From contig NZ_BHGK01000001.1 of NCBI RefSeq assembly GCF_003574295.1, positions 1,054,001-1,118,000 of the forward strand: a stretch of DNA of 64,000 bases. The letters run 5' to 3'. The stretch is from Mediterraneibacter butyricigenes. Lineage in GTDB: Bacteria > Bacillota > Clostridia > Lachnospirales > Lachnospiraceae. The notes beneath the pieces are model-generated. The model ran no database searches. It saw only the letters and a list, made by a program, of their open reading frames with translations, and was not told the origin of the DNA. The translations under genes and the position numbers were made by a program. Numbering within the stretch: the first letter of the stretch is position 1; every line of letters begins with the position of its first letter. Of the stretch, positions 41,463 to 52,500 are shown in pieces.

Positions 41463-41590
41463 GCAGAGAAGAAAATCCATCCGTGATTTTCCTCTCCGCT
41501 TGCTTGTTGAGGGCAGCGCCCCCAAGCCCCTTTGAACACAGAATTTCATTCTGTGGCTGCGCGTTCTGCGAACGCTTTTGACCAGGACCA
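41463..41590. other. structured region downstream of relaxase 2, candidate oriT
   Basis: In order: hairpin GCAGAGAAGAAAATC/GATTTTCCTCTCCGC, string CGCTTGCTTGTTG, G/C palindrome GGGCAGCGCCC, CCCC, hairpin CACAGAAT/ATTCTGTG, GGCTGCGCG, TGCGAACGCTTTT. The same order is seen at 16775-16900 after relaxase 1. No gene is present. It could be the ICE transfer origin. Confidence 0.4.
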
Positions 41591-41592
41591 GC

Positions 41593-43005
41593 TTACCGCT
41601 GGCCGTGGTCTTTTTCTTTTTCAACATCCTGTTCTACCTCCATTTTCAGCACTCGATCTACATTTGCCTTTGCCGTTAAAAGCTCCCGCATTTCCTCACG
41701 GGAGCGCCGATACTCGGAATAAGTCTTTTTCTTTTCTTCCAGCAATTTTGCGTACTCTGTCTGTAACTCTTTGACCTTTGGCAGCTTCTTGACGCCCATC
41801 TCATCAAAGGCATTCTTAGCAGCCTGGTGGAGCAGAATTTCTTCCTCATGTTCCCCCCGGAATTTCTTAGAGTAACCCGCCTTGCGGTATGCCACATAGA
41901 CCTCACGGGTTTTAGCATAGTTTACGATGTGAGTACGCAGAACAGCAATCTCTGCCATGCGCTTTTCAGCCGCTTTAATCTGCGCCGAAAGTTCATTGTG
42001 ATGTGCCGTGGCAGCCGCAGCCTTTTCTTCCAAAACCGCATACTCCAGCAGGTTATTCTCTGACAGGTAATTCATGGTCTGCGCCATTTGCTTCAGATTG
42101 AAAACTTTAGCCCATCGCGTATAGCCAGCACCTTTTCCAGCCTGCAATTTTGCCTGAATGTCCACCAGCAGATTGATCTTTGGCGGCTCTGCCCGTGTGA
42201 CTGTTTTCTTTCGCGGGGTATGTGCTTTCTTCCCTAAGAGAACTGCCCGCAAATCTTCCAATCCATATCCTTCGCCCAGACTGTCCATGCGGGCGGCTTT
42301 CTCCCAACCAGAGAGCTTCAGTCGATACGATTTTCCGCGCTTTGAGACTTCACAACCATACTCTTGCAACAGTTTCAGCAGTTCTTCAAAGTCAGCAGGA
42401 CTTTGTGATAATGCGTTGTCAATCGCCACACGAAGCAACTCCCGGTGAGAGGGTTTTGCCTGATCTCCCAGCCATTTGTTATAGCTCTTTCCATGAGGGT
42501 TCGGATTCTCTACAATGGACAGTCCGTTTTCAATGCAGATGGTATCACTTAACCTGCGAACCGCCTTGGTACTGCCCCAAAAGTTTCGGAATTTTCGGTC
42601 ATATTCTAAGCTGACCGATGACCAGATAATGTGATTATGAATGTGCGACTTGTCTATGTGAGTGCAGACCACAAAGGCATGATTGCCCTTGGTAAACCGC
42701 TTGGCAAATTCTACACCCAGACGGTTGGCTTCTTCCGGCGTGATTTCACCGGGTTTGAATGACTGGCGCACATGGTAAGCGATCACATCGTCCGCCCCGC
42801 GCACCCGCCCGGTGGCGGCGATATACTGCCGCTTCGCCAGAAGGAACTCTGCATCCGCAGTTCGGCTGTCACACGCATAGCCGGTAATGAGCTTGCCGTT
42901 ATCTGTTTTCTGTGGATTTGCTACATAGTCGATGATGTCACTGATCGCCCGACTCTCTGTGCGGCCTTTGCCGACATGAAGCGGCATGATTCTTGTAGTT
43001 GCCAT
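41593..43005 (-). CDS. relaxase of the ICE (MOBP type)
   Basis: 470 residues. HUH site HIDKSHIHNHIIWSSVSL, FKPGEITPEEANRLGVE, and a helical C-terminus ending KEKDHGQR. ATG 43005 has AGAGGAGGG upstream. It is paralogous to relaxase 1 over the full length (both share GKGAGYxRWAKVFNLKQMA near the middle). It has its own MobC at 45356. In Tn1549 the relaxase lies at the same place, between cargo and the small CD1845-like genes. It nicks oriT and pilots the strand through the conjugation channel. Confidence 0.92.
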   Translation of the reverse strand: MATTRIMPLHVGKGRTESRAISDIIDYVANPQKTDNGKLITGYACDSRTADAEFLLAKRQYIAATGRVRGADDVIAYHVRQSFKPGEITPEEANRLGVEFAKRFTKGNHAFVVCTHIDKSHIHNHIIWSSVSLEYDRKFRNFWGSTKAVRRLSDTICIENGLSIVENPNPHGKSYNKWLGDQAKPSHRELLRVAIDNALSQSPADFEELLKLLQEYGCEVSKRGKSYRLKLSGWEKAARMDSLGEGYGLEDLRAVLLGKKAHTPRKKTVTRAEPPKINLLVDIQAKLQAGKGAGYTRWAKVFNLKQMAQTMNYLSENNLLEYAVLEEKAAAATAHHNELSAQIKAAEKRMAEIAVLRTHIVNYAKTREVYVAYRKAGYSKKFRGEHEEEILLHQAAKNAFDEMGVKKLPKVKELQTEYAKLLEEKKKTYSEYRRSREEMRELLTAKANVDRVLKMEVEQDVEKEKDHGQR

Positions 43006-43054
43006 AAAAAACCCTCCTCTCAAAATATTTTCTCTGAACTCTTTGTGCCTATCG

Positions 43055-43083
43055 TTGAAATAAACTCTCCTTATGGGTATAAT
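43055..43083 (+). promoter_or_regulatory. promoter of the AlbA-domain gene
   Basis: TTGAAA (43055-43060), 17 bases, TATAAT (43078-43083), 37 bases before the start. Close to the sigma-A consensus, so expression should be constitutive and strong. Confidence 0.78.
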
Positions 43084-43119
43084 ATAAAGAAACTACCAAT
43101 ACCTCAAAGGAGGGATTTT

Positions 43120-44532
43120 ATGATAGAACAGCTCATTGCCGAAGCAACGGAATGTGATTTCAAGGTTGCTCTCGAAATAAAAAAGCCAAAAAGCTGGTTA
43201 AAAAGTGTCAGTGCCTTTTCCAATGGAATTGGCGGCACTCTGTTTTTCGGAGTCTCCGATGACCGGGAGCCTATCGGCTTGTCCGATGTTCAAAAGGATG
43301 CTGAAGCGATCAGCCGCTTAATCAAAGAACGTATCACACCATTACCGCAATTTATCTTAAAGCCATTGCAGGAAGATGGTAAAAACCTGTTGGCTCTGGA
43401 GGTTTCTCCTGGCCGCAGCACCCCATACTATTACAAGGCAGACGGAGTAATGGAAGCATACATCCGTGTTGGAAATGAAAGCGTAATTGCACCGGATTAC
43501 ATTGTGAATGAACTGATCTTAAAGGGAACCAATCAGTCCTTTGATACCCTAACAACAGATGCGGTAAAAAAGGATTACAGCTTTACACTTCTGGAAGCAA
43601 CCTATCTGGAACGGACTGGACTCCGCTTTGAGCCATCCGATTATGTCTCCTTCGGTTTGGCTGACAAAAATGGGTTCTTGACCAATGCCGGAAAGCTCAT
43701 GACCGATCAGCACACAGTTTATAACTCCCGTATGTTCTGTACCCGGTGGAATGGCTTGGAAAAAGGCTCTATCTTTGATGATGCGCTGGACGATAAAGAA
43801 TACGAAGGGAATCTGATTTATCTACTGAAAAGCGGCAGTGAATTTATTCGCAATAATTCCAAAGTCCGTTTTGTCAAAGAGGCACAGTATCGTGTAGACA
43901 AGCCGGATTATGCTGAACGAGCTGTGACAGAGGCTCTTGTCAATGCGCTTATCCATCGTGATTATATTGTGCTTGGCAGCGAAATCCATATTGATATGTT
44001 TGATGATCGGGTGGAAATCACATCTCCTGGCGGTATGTTTGGCGGCGGCTCAATTCAGGAATACGATATTTACAGTATCCGTTCCATGCGGCGAAACCCT
44101 GTGATTGCTGACCTGTTCCACCGCATGAAGTACATGGAACGCCGTGGAAGTGGCCTACGCAAAATCGTCAGTGAAACCGAAAAGCTACCTGGATATACAG
44201 CGGCATATAAGCCTGAATTTTCCTCAACAGCAACAGATTTCAGGGTCATCTTGAAAAATGTAAACTACAACTTAGAGGATGACACCCACCAAGTTATCCA
44301 CCAAGTTACCCACCAAGATATTGAACTATCAACGGTGTCCAAACAGATTTTGGCTTTTTGCACAACACCAAAATCCAAGAAAGAGCTTGCAGTATTTTGC
44401 GGCTTCAAAGATTTAAGAAACTTCACTTTGAAGCATATCAATCCGCTTTTAGAATCCGGGCAATTAGAAATGACTATTCCCGATAAACCTAAAAGTCGCA
44501 ATCAAAAATATATTACAGTTCGTTCCGAATAA
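43120..44532 (+). CDS. AlbA_2/Schlafen-domain ATP-binding protein
   Basis: 470 residues. N-terminal AlbA_2 (Schlafen-like) domain: SVSAFSNGIGGTLFFGVSDD, split here as SAFSNGIGGT and FFGVSDD. Then YIRVGNESV. A C-terminal HATPase_c_4 region has VTEALVNALIHRDY and RRGSGLRKIV. A last winged-helix part is preceded by THQVIHQVTHQ from three 12-bp repeats (CACCAAGTTAYC). ATG 43120 has AAAGGAGGG upstream. It is transcribed against all neighbours, between relaxase 2 and the CD1845-like gene. The family is usually annotated as a putative regulator; some Schlafen-like proteins act in phage defence. Role not certain. Confidence 0.85.
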   Translation: MIEQLIAEATECDFKVALEIKKPKSWLKSVSAFSNGIGGTLFFGVSDDREPIGLSDVQKDAEAISRLIKERITPLPQFILKPLQEDGKNLLALEVSPGRSTPYYYKADGVMEAYIRVGNESVIAPDYIVNELILKGTNQSFDTLTTDAVKKDYSFTLLEATYLERTGLRFEPSDYVSFGLADKNGFLTNAGKLMTDQHTVYNSRMFCTRWNGLEKGSIFDDALDDKEYEGNLIYLLKSGSEFIRNNSKVRFVKEAQYRVDKPDYAERAVTEALVNALIHRDYIVLGSEIHIDMFDDRVEITSPGGMFGGGSIQEYDIYSIRSMRRNPVIADLFHRMKYMERRGSGLRKIVSETEKLPGYTAAYKPEFSSTATDFRVILKNVNYNLEDDTHQVIHQVTHQDIELSTVSKQILAFCTTPKSKKELAVFCGFKDLRNFTLKHINPLLESGQLEMTIPDKPKSRNQKYITVRSE

Positions 44533-44537
44533 ACAGA

Positions 44538-44582
44538 GAAGCAGGGCAGTGGGTCTCATCTCCCATTGTCCTGCTTCTTTTC
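44538..44582 (+). terminator. terminator of the AlbA-domain gene
   Basis: GAAGCAGGGCAGTGGG pairs with CCCATTGTCCTGCTTC, followed by TTTTC. Confidence 0.9.
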
Positions 44583-44605
44583 ATTCCAAATTATATTCAC
44601 ATCAT

Positions 44606-44905
44606 TTACCCATACACCCAATCCTGGATCGCAAATTTCAAACTCTGCACCTTGCTCAGCAGCCAGATCGCAGCCAGCGGCAGCCCCATCGGGCTAATCA
44701 AAAATGCCATAACCAGCAAAATCACACCATTCTGCGGGGAATAAGTAATCAGCACAGCCACGCCAAGCAGAGCAATTACCGTGCTTAGTAGACCAAGCAC
44801 CAGACCGGATATGTAGATCAGCCCCGTGCAGAGCCAGACAAAAAGCGTCAACACCAAAATGACCGGTGCAGTTACGATCATCAGCAGACATTTCAAAATC
44901 TTCAT
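44606..44905 (-). CDS. CD1845-like small membrane protein
   Basis: 99 residues, nearly all hydrophobic: about three membrane helices (VTAPVILVLTLFVWL, LVLGLLSTVIALLGVAVL, GVILLVMAFLISPMG). It matches the CD1845-type proteins of Clostridia ICEs, found between relaxase and mobC. ATG 44905 overlaps the previous stop (ATGA) and has GGAGGA before it. A longer frame from 44944 lies inside the upstream gene. A role in transfer or its control is assumed from position. Confidence 0.75.
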   Translation of the reverse strand: MKILKCLLMIVTAPVILVLTLFVWLCTGLIYISGLVLGLLSTVIALLGVAVLITYSPQNGVILLVMAFLISPMGLPLAAIWLLSKVQSLKFAIQDWVYG

Positions 44906-45204
44906 TTCTGTTCCTCCTTCCAACGCTCCATATACTGTTTGCATAGGGCATCCGCTTCTCTCTCATCATCTTCCGTCACTTCCCGTTTTCCTTTGGTCAG
45001 TTCAATCTCCAGATAAGTCCGGTAATCATCGGCTAAGAGGTTGAACAGTTCCTTGGGAGTATGGCACACCTCGCCAGAGCAATAGTGAAAATCTTGGTCA
45101 AATTCAACTCTTACACATCCATGGCGGCTGATATAAACTTCTATGGTCTCGTCTGCGGTTAGGTAATCCGCAAAAATCTCCAGCACCTTTTCAAAGGTCA
45201 GCAT
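44902..45204 (-). CDS. conserved ICE protein of unknown function
   Basis: 100 residues, acidic and soluble: TFEKVLEIFADYLTAD, then VEFDQDFHYCSGEVCHTPKE (cut here as FDQDFHYCSGEVC) and LTKGKREVTEDDEREADALC. It lies between mobC and the CD1845-like gene and is translationally coupled to the latter. I know no functional family. Its constant place in Tn1549-like elements would support a transfer role. Confidence 0.65.
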   Translation of the reverse strand: MLTFEKVLEIFADYLTADETIEVYISRHGCVRVEFDQDFHYCSGEVCHTPKELFNLLADDYRTYLEIELTKGKREVTEDDEREADALCKQYMERWKEEQK

Positions 45205-45282
45205 CTGTTTTCACTCCTTTGCTATGCTTCTTATTCTACTCATATTATCCGGTACGGACAGGCAAAAGACAAGGATACAGAC

Positions 45283-45335
45283 AAAAAGAAAAAGCGGAGG
45301 AAGGTGCGGCGAAGAAACGCCGTTCCCCCCTCCGC
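45283..45335 (-). terminator. terminator at the end of the conjugation operon
   Basis: GCGGAGG/CCTCCGC outside and GCGGCG/CGCCG inside, followed by TTTTTCTTTTT on the minus strand, 20 bases after mobC. Confidence 0.82.
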
Positions 45336-45355
45336 AAATGGAGTATCTATCCCCG

Positions 45356-45694
45356 TTATGAAAGTTTGGAGAGTTGGGTAAGGATTTCCTTCACACCCTC
45401 CCACAGTTGTTCCTGCCGCTGGGATATATCCTCCAAGTCAGCATCATAAACCCGCCCTGTCTCATGCACTTTGCGGGTCAGCTGATTCAAGTTGTTGCTG
45501 CTTCGGCGCATCAGGGAAACCAACTCCTTCAGCTCCGGCAGATCCAGTTTGACCACATAACCATCCAGCGCCATTTTCCGCAGATAAGCGCTCAAATTCT
45601 CTGTCCCGTATTGCTGCATCTTTTGATGGATCAGTTCCAGTTCTTCTGCGGACACCCAAAACAAAACCGGCACATCCCGCTTGCGCTTTGCCAT
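45356..45694 (-). CDS. mobC: relaxosome accessory protein MobC of the ICE
   Basis: 112 residues: VSAEELELIHQKMQQYG, YLRKMALDGYVVKLDLPE, LMRRSSNNLNQLTRKVHETG. The last block defines MobC. It lies three bases after the DUF3849 gene in the main transfer operon. Together with the relaxase at 41593 it should form the ICE relaxosome. It is clearly related to the MobC at 18856 but not close enough to be interchangeable by inspection. Confidence 0.9.
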   Translation of the reverse strand: MAKRKRDVPVLFWVSAEELELIHQKMQQYGTENLSAYLRKMALDGYVVKLDLPELKELVSLMRRSSNNLNQLTRKVHETGRVYDADLEDISQRQEQLWEGVKEILTQLSKLS

Positions 45695-45696
45695 GG

Positions 45697-46503
45697 TTAT
45701 CGCTCCGGCTCCCGTTTTTTCGGGGCAGCAGACTTATGGGCGGGCAACTCCTGTTTGAGCTTTTGCAGGACAGAACTTTTCTGCTGTTCTTGAGCGACTT
45801 TTCGGAACTGTCTGGTGAACAGGTCGGTCAAACCGGGATTGACCTGATCTACCACCAGATAGGCACAGTGGCGGGAAGCGCCGCTGTCCTCCAGCGTAGG
45901 AATGTTTTTTGCCCATGCTTTATTGTCCTGAGAGATACGCCCGTCATAGTTCTTGCGCTGGATGGTGTTGGCAAGAATAAACTGTACCCGTTCCGTCCCG
46001 AACTTTTCCAGCACATCTTTGACCGCCGCCTCCGTATCCAGCCGATTCTCTGCATAGTGGGCGCTGATGGTCTGCTCAATGGCTTCTTTGCAGGCGCTGT
46101 TCGCCTGATATGAGAGGTTGTACTGTGCCATTTCCCCATGCTCGGACGCATAGGCAGCAGAATGTGGATAGACCGGTGTTGTTCGCAGTTCCTCTTTGGC
46201 TCTGCACACATCGTCGGCACGGCTTTCAATGCTGTCCCGGATCACATCCATATAGCCGGTCTCCAGCTTTTCAAAATAGCGGTACACATCCGCCAGCGGA
46301 GAGGGAGATTCCAAAAGTGCCTGAGCCTGGGTGTCGGTCAACTCCAGTTCCTCCATTGCCATCACGATGTCCTCGCGGATGGTGTACTCATAGGCATGGT
46401 TTAAGACTTCTTCCGGGGGCTGGCTTTTCAGCCAGTCCCGGAACTTGTCCTGTTCGGCAGCCATCTTTTCATAAAGGGCTGTATTCAGATCGTTAGTATT
46501 CAT
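45697..46503 (-). CDS. DUF3849 family protein
   Basis: 268 residues. Mostly helical: YEKMAAEQDKFRDWLKSQ, YEYTIREDIVMAMEELEL, then NLSYQANSACKEAIEQTI and RVQFILANTIQRKNYDGR. This matches DUF3849, a family of Tn1549-like ICEs. The C-terminus is basic and low in complexity (KSAAPKKREPER). ATG 46503 has GGAGGTG before it and lies one base after the giant gene's stop, so it is coupled to it. Function unknown. Confidence 0.8.
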   Translation of the reverse strand: MNTNDLNTALYEKMAAEQDKFRDWLKSQPPEEVLNHAYEYTIREDIVMAMEELELTDTQAQALLESPSPLADVYRYFEKLETGYMDVIRDSIESRADDVCRAKEELRTTPVYPHSAAYASEHGEMAQYNLSYQANSACKEAIEQTISAHYAENRLDTEAAVKDVLEKFGTERVQFILANTIQRKNYDGRISQDNKAWAKNIPTLEDSGASRHCAYLVVDQVNPGLTDLFTRQFRKVAQEQQKSSVLQKLKQELPAHKSAAPKKREPER

Positions 46504-46504
46504 G

Positions 46505-49500
46505 TTATCGCACCTCCTCATGCTGTTTTGGTTTCTTGTCTGTACTACGGGGTTGCACCGGGCGTTTTAGGGTATCCAGCACCGAAGGCCGTGTGCTTTT
46601 GGCAACAACAGACTCGGTGTGTGCCTGCCCCTTTCCGTCGATGTTGAGCAGGGTATCCAACTCCACCAGACGGGCGTTTTTGCTTCTCAGTTCTTCTTCA
46701 TAAAGGAATGGCTTTCCGACTTCCTCCTTTGCGGCAGCCTGCTGCTGATAGAGGTTATCCAGCTGGGCCTTTGCCGCCTCCAGACGCTGGGGCATCTGGG
46801 CGAGGGCATTGTCGATACGGGTAAGATTTCCGCGAGGGTCTGTACCAAGGGTTGCCCGGTGGGTCATCTGTCCTTTCAGCAGGAGCGTATATTCCTGTTT
46901 CCAGGCGGAAAATTCCACGGACATGGCATAACCCCGGTAGCTGCCGATCTGCACCGGATCGGAGGTTTTGACCTCCTTGCAGGCATCCAAAAGAGCTGCA
47001 CCAGCGTTCTCCTTATCGGTCAGCAGGTCTCCACGAATCTCCATACCGGCAAAGCCGTCCTCCGGGTGCGGGTGAGCTGCCAAAACCTCCAGATCGGATT
47101 CAAAGCCCTTGATAAAACCTTTGTGCTTTTCAATCTCCTCCGGGAAGTATTTGAGCAGCTGGTCCTCCAGACGATATTGCTTGCTCTGGTGGTCGGCTTT
47201 CATCAGCTTCAGGCGGGATACCTCCACATCCAAATCCATACGCTCCTTGATACGGGGATCTCCGGCACACAGAGCCTTGATCTCGGCAAAGGAAAGTGCT
47301 GTTTCGTCCACATCATCGCAGGAGCGCACCGGCGATTTAGAAGTCATGATCTGACTGATGAATTTTTGCTTATTCTCCACCGTCTGCCAGAGGTATGCGT
47401 CAAAGGTTCCTTCGGTCACATAGCGGTACACATGGACAAGAGGATTCTGGTTACCCTGGCGCTCGATACGGCCCTTGCGCTGGGCAAGGTCTCCCGGTCT
47501 CCACGGACAGTCCAGGTCATGAAGTGCCACCAGACGGTCCTGCACATTGGTGCCTGCGCCCATCTTGGCGGTGCTGCCCAAAAGGACACGCACCTGACCG
47601 GTACGGACTTTAGAGAACAACTCCTTTTTCCGCACTTCGGTGTTGGCTTCATGGATAAAAGCAATCTGGTCGGCAGGCATTCCCTGAGCAATGAGTTTCT
47701 GACGAATATCGTCATATACCGTAAAGACCGGTTCCTGCTCCGGCAGAGGCACAGCGCCTTCCAATGCGTGAAGCAGTGGATTATCCAGCGTTTTCGCCGC
47801 CTTGCTTGCAGGAGCTTTTGCCTGCGGTGTAGAAATGTCGCAGAACACCAGCTGGGTCAGCTTGTCAGCTTTGCCATCCCGCCAGATCTGCATGATGTTG
47901 TCCACGCACTGATTGACCTTTGTGCCAGGTTCATCCGGCAGCATCTGGTTGACGATTCTCTGGTCCAGGCCCAGCTTACGGCCATCCGAGGTAATCTTGA
48001 GCATATTGTCCTGGGATGGGTCAACGGTTCCGCTGTGTACCAGCGATGCCCGTTCCGAAAGAGCCTTGACCATTTCCTGCTGATGTTCGGTAGGCTGCGC
48101 CACGATGTTGTGGTATTCCACCTCCGGGGTGGGCAGGTTCAGTTGGTCGGCAGTCTTGATGTCCGCCACTTCTTTGAACAGGTTCATCAGCTCTGGCAGG
48201 TTAAAGAACTTGGAAAACCTTGTTCTTGCCCGGTAGCCGGTTCCCTCCGGTGCCAGCTCCAATGCTGTGACGGTCTCCCCGAATCGGGAAGCCCAGCAGT
48301 CGAAGTGGGTCATGTTCAGTTCTTGCAGGCGTTCATACTGAAGGTAACGCTGCATGGTGTAAAGCTCGGTCATGGAGTTGCTGACCGGTGTGCCGGTGGC
48401 AAAAATCACGCCACGGTTTCCGGTGATCTCATCCATATAGCGGCATTTGGCAAACATATCGGAGGATTTCTGTGCGTCCGATGTGGAAAGGCCAGCCACA
48501 TTCCGCATTTTTGTATATAAAAACAGGTTCTTATAGTTGTGAGCCTCGTCTACGAACAATCGGTCTACACCCAGCTGCTCAAAGGTTACCACATCGTCTT
48601 TTCGCCCCTCGGCTTGCAGCTTTTCCAGTCTGGCTTCCAGAGATTTTCGGGTACGCTCCAGCTGCTTGACGGTAAAACGCTCGCCGCCGCTGGCCTGCAC
48701 CTCTGCGATGCCCTCAGTGATCTCGTCGATCTGCTCATAGAGAAGCCTTTCCTGGCGCTCCCGGCTGATGGGGATACGCTCAAACTGGCTGTGTCCCATG
48801 ATAATGGCATCATAATCACCCGTCGCAATACGAGCGCAGAACTTCTTTCGGTTATGGGTCTCAAAGTCCTTTTTGGTGGTGACCAAGATATTGGCGGAAG
48901 GATAGAGGCGCAGAAACTCCGACGCCCACTGCTCGGTCAGGTGGTTTGGAACCACAAAAAGAGATTTCTGGCACAGTCCCAGGCGTTTGGCTTCCATCGC
49001 AGCGGCCACCATCTCAAAGGTTTTACCTGCGCCTACTTCGTGTGCCAACAGGGTATTTCCTCCATACAGCACATGGGCGATGGCGCTTTTCTGGTGTTCC
49101 CGCAGGGTAATGGCCGGGTTCATCCCTCCAAAAGTGATATGACTGCCATCATATTCACGGGGACGGGTAGAGTTCATTTCTTCGTTGTACTGGCGCACCA
49201 AAGTCTGGCGGCGTTCCGGGTCTCTCCAGATCCAGTCCCTAAAGGCTTCCCGGATAGCTTGCTGTTTTTGGGCAGCCAGGGTGGTCTCCTTGGCGTTCAG
49301 CACGCGGCGCTCTTTTCCGTCTGCGTCCTCTATGGTGTCATAGATACGGACATCTCGCAGGTTCAGGCTGTCCTCCAAAATCTTGTAGGCATTGGCACGG
49401 CTGGTTCCGTAGGTGGTGTAGGCTGCCACATCGTTGTAGGATACGGAAGATTTCCCCTTGATCTGCCATTCAGCGGTAAAGGACGAATAGTTGACCTCGA

Positions 49501-52500
49501 TACTGCGTTGGAGATAAAACGGGGTATTAAAGGTCTCATACATAAACTGCTGGATATATTCCTTGTCAATCCAGGTAGCGCCCAGACGCACCTCGATCTC
49601 CGACGCATCCAGGTCTTTGGGCTGGGCGGCGGTAAGAGCTTCCACATTGACTGCATAAACCGGGTCCTGCTGTGCGGCCCGCTGCGCCTGACGCAGTTTG
49701 CGGCGTACATTGCCGGAGAGGTATTCATCAGCAGTCACATAATGAGGCGTTCCGTCCTGCTCCAACTGTCCCGGTACACGGAAGATCACGCCTTGCAGTT
49801 CTCCAGCCAGTGCTTCTTTTGTTTTTCCGGTAAGCTGGCTCATATAGTCCATATCCACGCAGGCTTTTTCCGAGATGGACACCGCCAGTGCTTCACTTGC
49901 CGTATCCACCACAGCCACCGCCTGATGGGGCTTGATGGTCCGCTTGGTGAACATATCTGCCTTACGTTCCAGTTTCCCGTCCTCGTCGATGACTTCCAGC
50001 GCACAGAGCAGGTAATAGGAAGAATCATCTGCATAGGCCAGTCGGTTTGCACGGTCATTGATGAGACCGTATTTGGCAGAAAAGCCGTCATAGAGCTGGT
50101 TCAGTTCCGACTGCTTCTCCCGAATGGTGCTGTCCGGAACCGCTGCATCCATCTGAAGGTCGATCAGTTCCTGCACACAATCACGCAGTCCCACAAGACC
50201 TTTTACACGGGCTTCTGCGGTGGCGTTGAGGTCAGGACGCACCATACAGCTGTTTTCCCGGTAGTACACCTGCCCGTCTACAATGGCATAGGAATAGTTC
50301 TTCACATTGGGGTCGGCAGGAATGGAGGTGTCAATAGCTTCGCCTTCGCCCAGCTCCGGCAGCTCTGCCTCCTGATAAGTGCCATGAATATACTTCACCG
50401 CATCATGCAGCTGGTCGGAAAGCTCCAGTCCCTCGATAGGGTTTACGGTGTAGTCCATACCATGAGCAGTGCTTACCGGCTCCTGTCTGCCCAGCACCAT
50501 TTCCGGGTGGTCGATAAAATACCGGTTGATGGCAAATCCGTCCTCCGTCTGTCCGGTTTGAGTCCATTCCGGCACGATGTCCAGCGGGCGGTCCCGCTTT
50601 TGGAGGAAGATGATGTCTGATACCACCTCGGCACCGGCATTCTTTTTGAACGCGTCATTCGGCAGACGGATAGCCCCCAGCAGCTCGGCACGCTGGGCAA
50701 GATAGCGGCGCACGGTGGAATCCTTGGCGTCCATAGTATAGCGGGAGGTTACAAAAGCCACCACGCCGCCGGGACGCACCTGGTCCAGTGCTTTGGCGAA
50801 AAAGTAGTTGTGAATACTGAAATTCAGCTTGTTGTAGGCTTTGTCATTGACCTGATACTGACCGAAAGGTACATTGCCGATGGCAAGGTCAAAGAAGTCA
50901 CGCCTATCGGTGGTCTCAAAGCCGCCTACTGTGATGTCCGCCTTGGGATAGAGCTGCTTTGCGATGCGCCCGGAAACAGGGTCCAGCTCCACGCCGTACA
51001 GACGGCTGTTTCGCATTTTCTCCGGCAGCATACCAAAGAAATTGCCCACACCCATAGACGGCTCCAGAATATTTCCGGTCTCAAATCCCATACGGTCCAC
51101 CGCTTCATAGATGGCCTGAATGACCGTAGGGCTGGTGTAATGGGCGTTGAGGGTAGAGCTTCTGGCGGCGGCATATTCCTCCGGGGTCAGCAGTTCTTTT
51201 AGCTGGGCATACTCTAAAGCCCATACCGGTTTCTCCGGGTCAAACGCATCAGAGAGACCGCCCCAGCCCACATATCGAGAAAGAACCTCCTGCTGTTCGG
51301 GGCTTGCCTGCTGTCCGGCAGCTTCCAGCTCTTTCAGCAAACGAATCGCATTGACATTTGCCTGGAACTTGGCTTTCGGACCGCCTTCGCCCAAATGCTC
51401 ATCGGTAATGCGGAAGTTTTTTGCATTGCGGCGCAGGTTAGCCTTGTATTCCTCATAAGATGCTTCCTCGGCAGCTTTGGCATTGGGGAAGGTCTGCCAC
51501 TGGCCATTGACCTGAATGGAAACCGGGTGTTCATCCAACACTTCCTCAAAGGTTTTCTCCGGCTCAGTCACAGGGGCTGGTGGCTCCGGCTCCTCGATAT
51601 GCAGTCGTTCCACCACCACATCATAAGGCAGATTGTTCTTATCGCCCGGATAGACGGCCATGGTCTCGGAATGGAAGGTCGGGGATTCGGTAGCCGGTTG
51701 GGGCTGCTCCTGTCCAAAACCGTCCTGCTGACGGGCATACATCCCGCGCAGCAAAGACGCAACCTCATCCCAGCGGAAATACAGCATAGCCAGACGCTTT
51801 TCCTCTGCATCCATGACTTCCAGCTCCATGCCCTGTGCCGTGGTACGGTAATCGGCAATATCGCCGGTCTCCAGATTCAGTGTCTCGATCTCACCGGAAT
51901 AGGCTCTGCTCAGCCAGTAGGCGATCTCGCTGTTGCTCCTGCCGGATTGCAGCAGCGTGGAAATCTGCTTTTTATCCGCTTCATCCATCAGTCCATGAGC
52001 CAATACATCCCGCAAGTCCTGATCTGCCTTGTCCGGGTCAGTAGGAAGAAACTCGGTATAGTAAGCATTGCGGCGGTCTGCCCGAAGCAGCTGCTCGAAC
52101 TGTTCTTTGCGCTCTGCCCGGTAGATGGGATATACCATCCCAGTGGGCAGAAGCTGTACGGTGTCCTCCCGCAGCTCGGTGATCTGATAGGCGTCATCCT
52201 CGATATACACGGTATCGCCCACGGCATAGACCGGGGCGGCTGGGTCATAGGAGGTTCTTTGCGGAATTGGGCGGCGAACTGCGTCATATTCCTCATCGGA
52301 AATGGAAACTTCGGAAGTCTGCTCTGTCTCGGCATCTGACATCACCTGTTGGATAAACGGGGCATTGTCCAGTTTTTCCGGGTCTGCCACCTGGCCGTTG
52401 ACGATCCCTCTTTCCTCCAGAGCTTCCCGGATGGCGATTGGGTCGATGTCGTCAAAACGGTCCTGTTCTTCTTCGGTATAGAACCGATCCTCCTGAATAA

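Noticed and set aside
48539-50620. Long plus-strand frame of 693 codons (and others such as 46619-48520)
   Set aside because: They are antisense to the giant methylase-helicase gene, have no ribosome site or recognisable family, and are expected by chance in a long GC-balanced gene.
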